In this document: piece by piece, positions 5,419-5,855 of the stretch
Numbering within the stretch: the first letter of the stretch is position 1
Layout: each line of letters starts with the position of its first letter
Assembly (NCBI GenBank): GCA_035457865.1
Contig: DATIAR010000084.1
Location: 1 to 5,855, forward strand
Reading direction: 5' to 3'
Length of the DNA stretch: 5,855 nucleotides
From: UBA8516 sp035457865
Lineage (GTDB): Archaea > Thermoproteota > Nitrososphaeria > Nitrososphaerales > Nitrosopumilaceae
Notes under the pieces: generated by a model
Told to the model about the DNA's origin: nothing
What the model saw: only the letters and a program-made list of their open reading frames with translations
Databases searched by the model: none
Program-made: the position numbers and the translations under genes

Positions 5419-5855
5419 GTGGATTTAAGCGAGATTTTTACAATAGATCCCGAAGTTGGTTATCTTGGTCTTTTACTTGTAAGCTTTTTTGGTTCGCTGA
5501 TTCCTTTCGTTCCTTTCCCTGCGTTTCTACTGCTTGCTGCAATGTCAATTGGAAATCAGTTTGATCCACATGCTTTGGCTCTAATAAGTGCAGTCATGGC
5601 AGCTGCAGCAAAGCAGGTAATTTTCTATGCTAGCTATGGTGGAAGAAAAATAATTACTGAAAAAACGCGAAAGAGAATAAAACCATTTGAACGATTGGTA
5701 AAGCGTTATGGTGCCGCTGCTGCATTTATAGCTGCGGCAACTCCAATACCAGACGACTTGATCTATATTCCTCTTGGACTTGCAAGATATAACCCGTTAA
5801 GATTTTTCATTTCTACACTAGCTGGAAAAATCGTACTAGGATATACTATAGTTTA
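5419..5855 (+). CDS. DedA/VTT (SNARE-associated Golgi)-family membrane protein, 3' end cut by window edge
   Basis: The 145 codons present encode a hydrophobic inner-membrane protein of the DedA/VTT family, whose members are linked to lipid scrambling or flipping and to membrane homeostasis. Hydrophobic segments lie at about 13-45 (with the re-entrant-like IPFVPFPAF) and 52-73. A basic loop, GGRKIITEKTRKRIKPFERL, is at 74-93. The family region with conserved Pro and Arg, TPIPDDLIYIPLGLAR, is at 108-123, and FFISTLAGKIVLG starts the next segment. The start is GTG at 5419, chosen for a TATA-like box 25.5 bp upstream; an in-frame GTG at 5413 is the alternative, and an in-frame TAA at 5392 blocks anything further. 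No Shine-Dalgarno site is evident. It follows proS by 41 bp but seems to have its own promoter. The substrate is unknown, and the C-terminal part is outside the window. Confidence 0.85.
   Translation, partial: MDLSEIFTIDPEVGYLGLLLVSFFGSLIPFVPFPAFLLLAAMSIGNQFDPHALALISAVMAAAAKQVIFYASYGGRKIITEKTRKRIKPFERLVKRYGAAAAFIAAATPIPDDLIYIPLGLARYNPLRFFISTLAGKIVLGYTIV

Noticed and set aside
5361..5564. A 67-codon plus-strand open frame spanning the proS end and the DedA gene start
   Set aside because: It overlaps two better-supported genes out of frame, and the DedA frame has clear membrane and family motifs.

Overview
The window looks like a compact, AT-rich archaeal chromosome segment, most probably from an ammonia-oxidising Nitrososphaerota (Thaumarchaeota) of the Nitrosopumilaceae type. 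The inference rests on gene content (archaeal-type prolyl-tRNA synthetase with a C-terminal Cys4 zinc site and terminal Tyr, archaeal CofE for coenzyme F420, an archaeal-style SerB), on TATA-like boxes centred about 26 bp upstream of several start codons as expected for leaderless mRNAs, and on frequent GTG/TTG starts. I recognised the families from their motifs. No database search was run, so the genus is not established.

Layout. The left two thirds is read on the minus strand. From right to left it holds a SerB-like phosphoserine phosphatase (2857-3507), CofE (2075-2815), a PHP-domain metallohydrolase (1112-2032), a TusA-family sulfur carrier (803-1000, with a probable N-terminal extension to about 1050), and a CysM-type cysteine synthase cut by the window edge (1-798). 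A divergent promoter region (3508-3610) separates these from the plus-strand genes: a small four-cysteine protein (3611-3895), prolyl-tRNA synthetase (3938-5377) and a DedA/VTT-family membrane protein cut by the right edge (5419-5855). Intergenic gaps are 4 to about 100 bp, so no stretch over 300 bp lacks a gene. I saw no tRNA, rRNA, mobile element or CRISPR array.

The most interesting part is the left end. TusA and the cysteine synthase are tightly coupled (4-bp gap, with the Shine-Dalgarno-like site of the second gene inside the end of the first). The cysteine synthase carries, in an LRN motif, the arginine that in Mycobacterium tuberculosis CysM (Arg220) recognises O-phosphoserine. In mycobacteria that enzyme takes sulfur from a carrier protein, CysO, encoded next to it. 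Here a TusA-type persulfide carrier occupies the equivalent position, suggesting a TusA-CysM route to cysteine. A phosphoserine phosphatase lies about 2 kb away. The tusA 5' end is also odd: homology-like sequence runs on upstream of the first ATG, but the only canonical start placed correctly for the promoter (GTG at 1052) is one base out of frame. An 8-bp perfect palindrome abuts that promoter.

The rest is mostly ordinary core metabolism. Smaller points are an Asp-to-Glu change in the HAD catalytic motif of SerB, Asn at usual Asp positions of the PHP motifs, and repeats around the cofE promoter and cofE 3' end.
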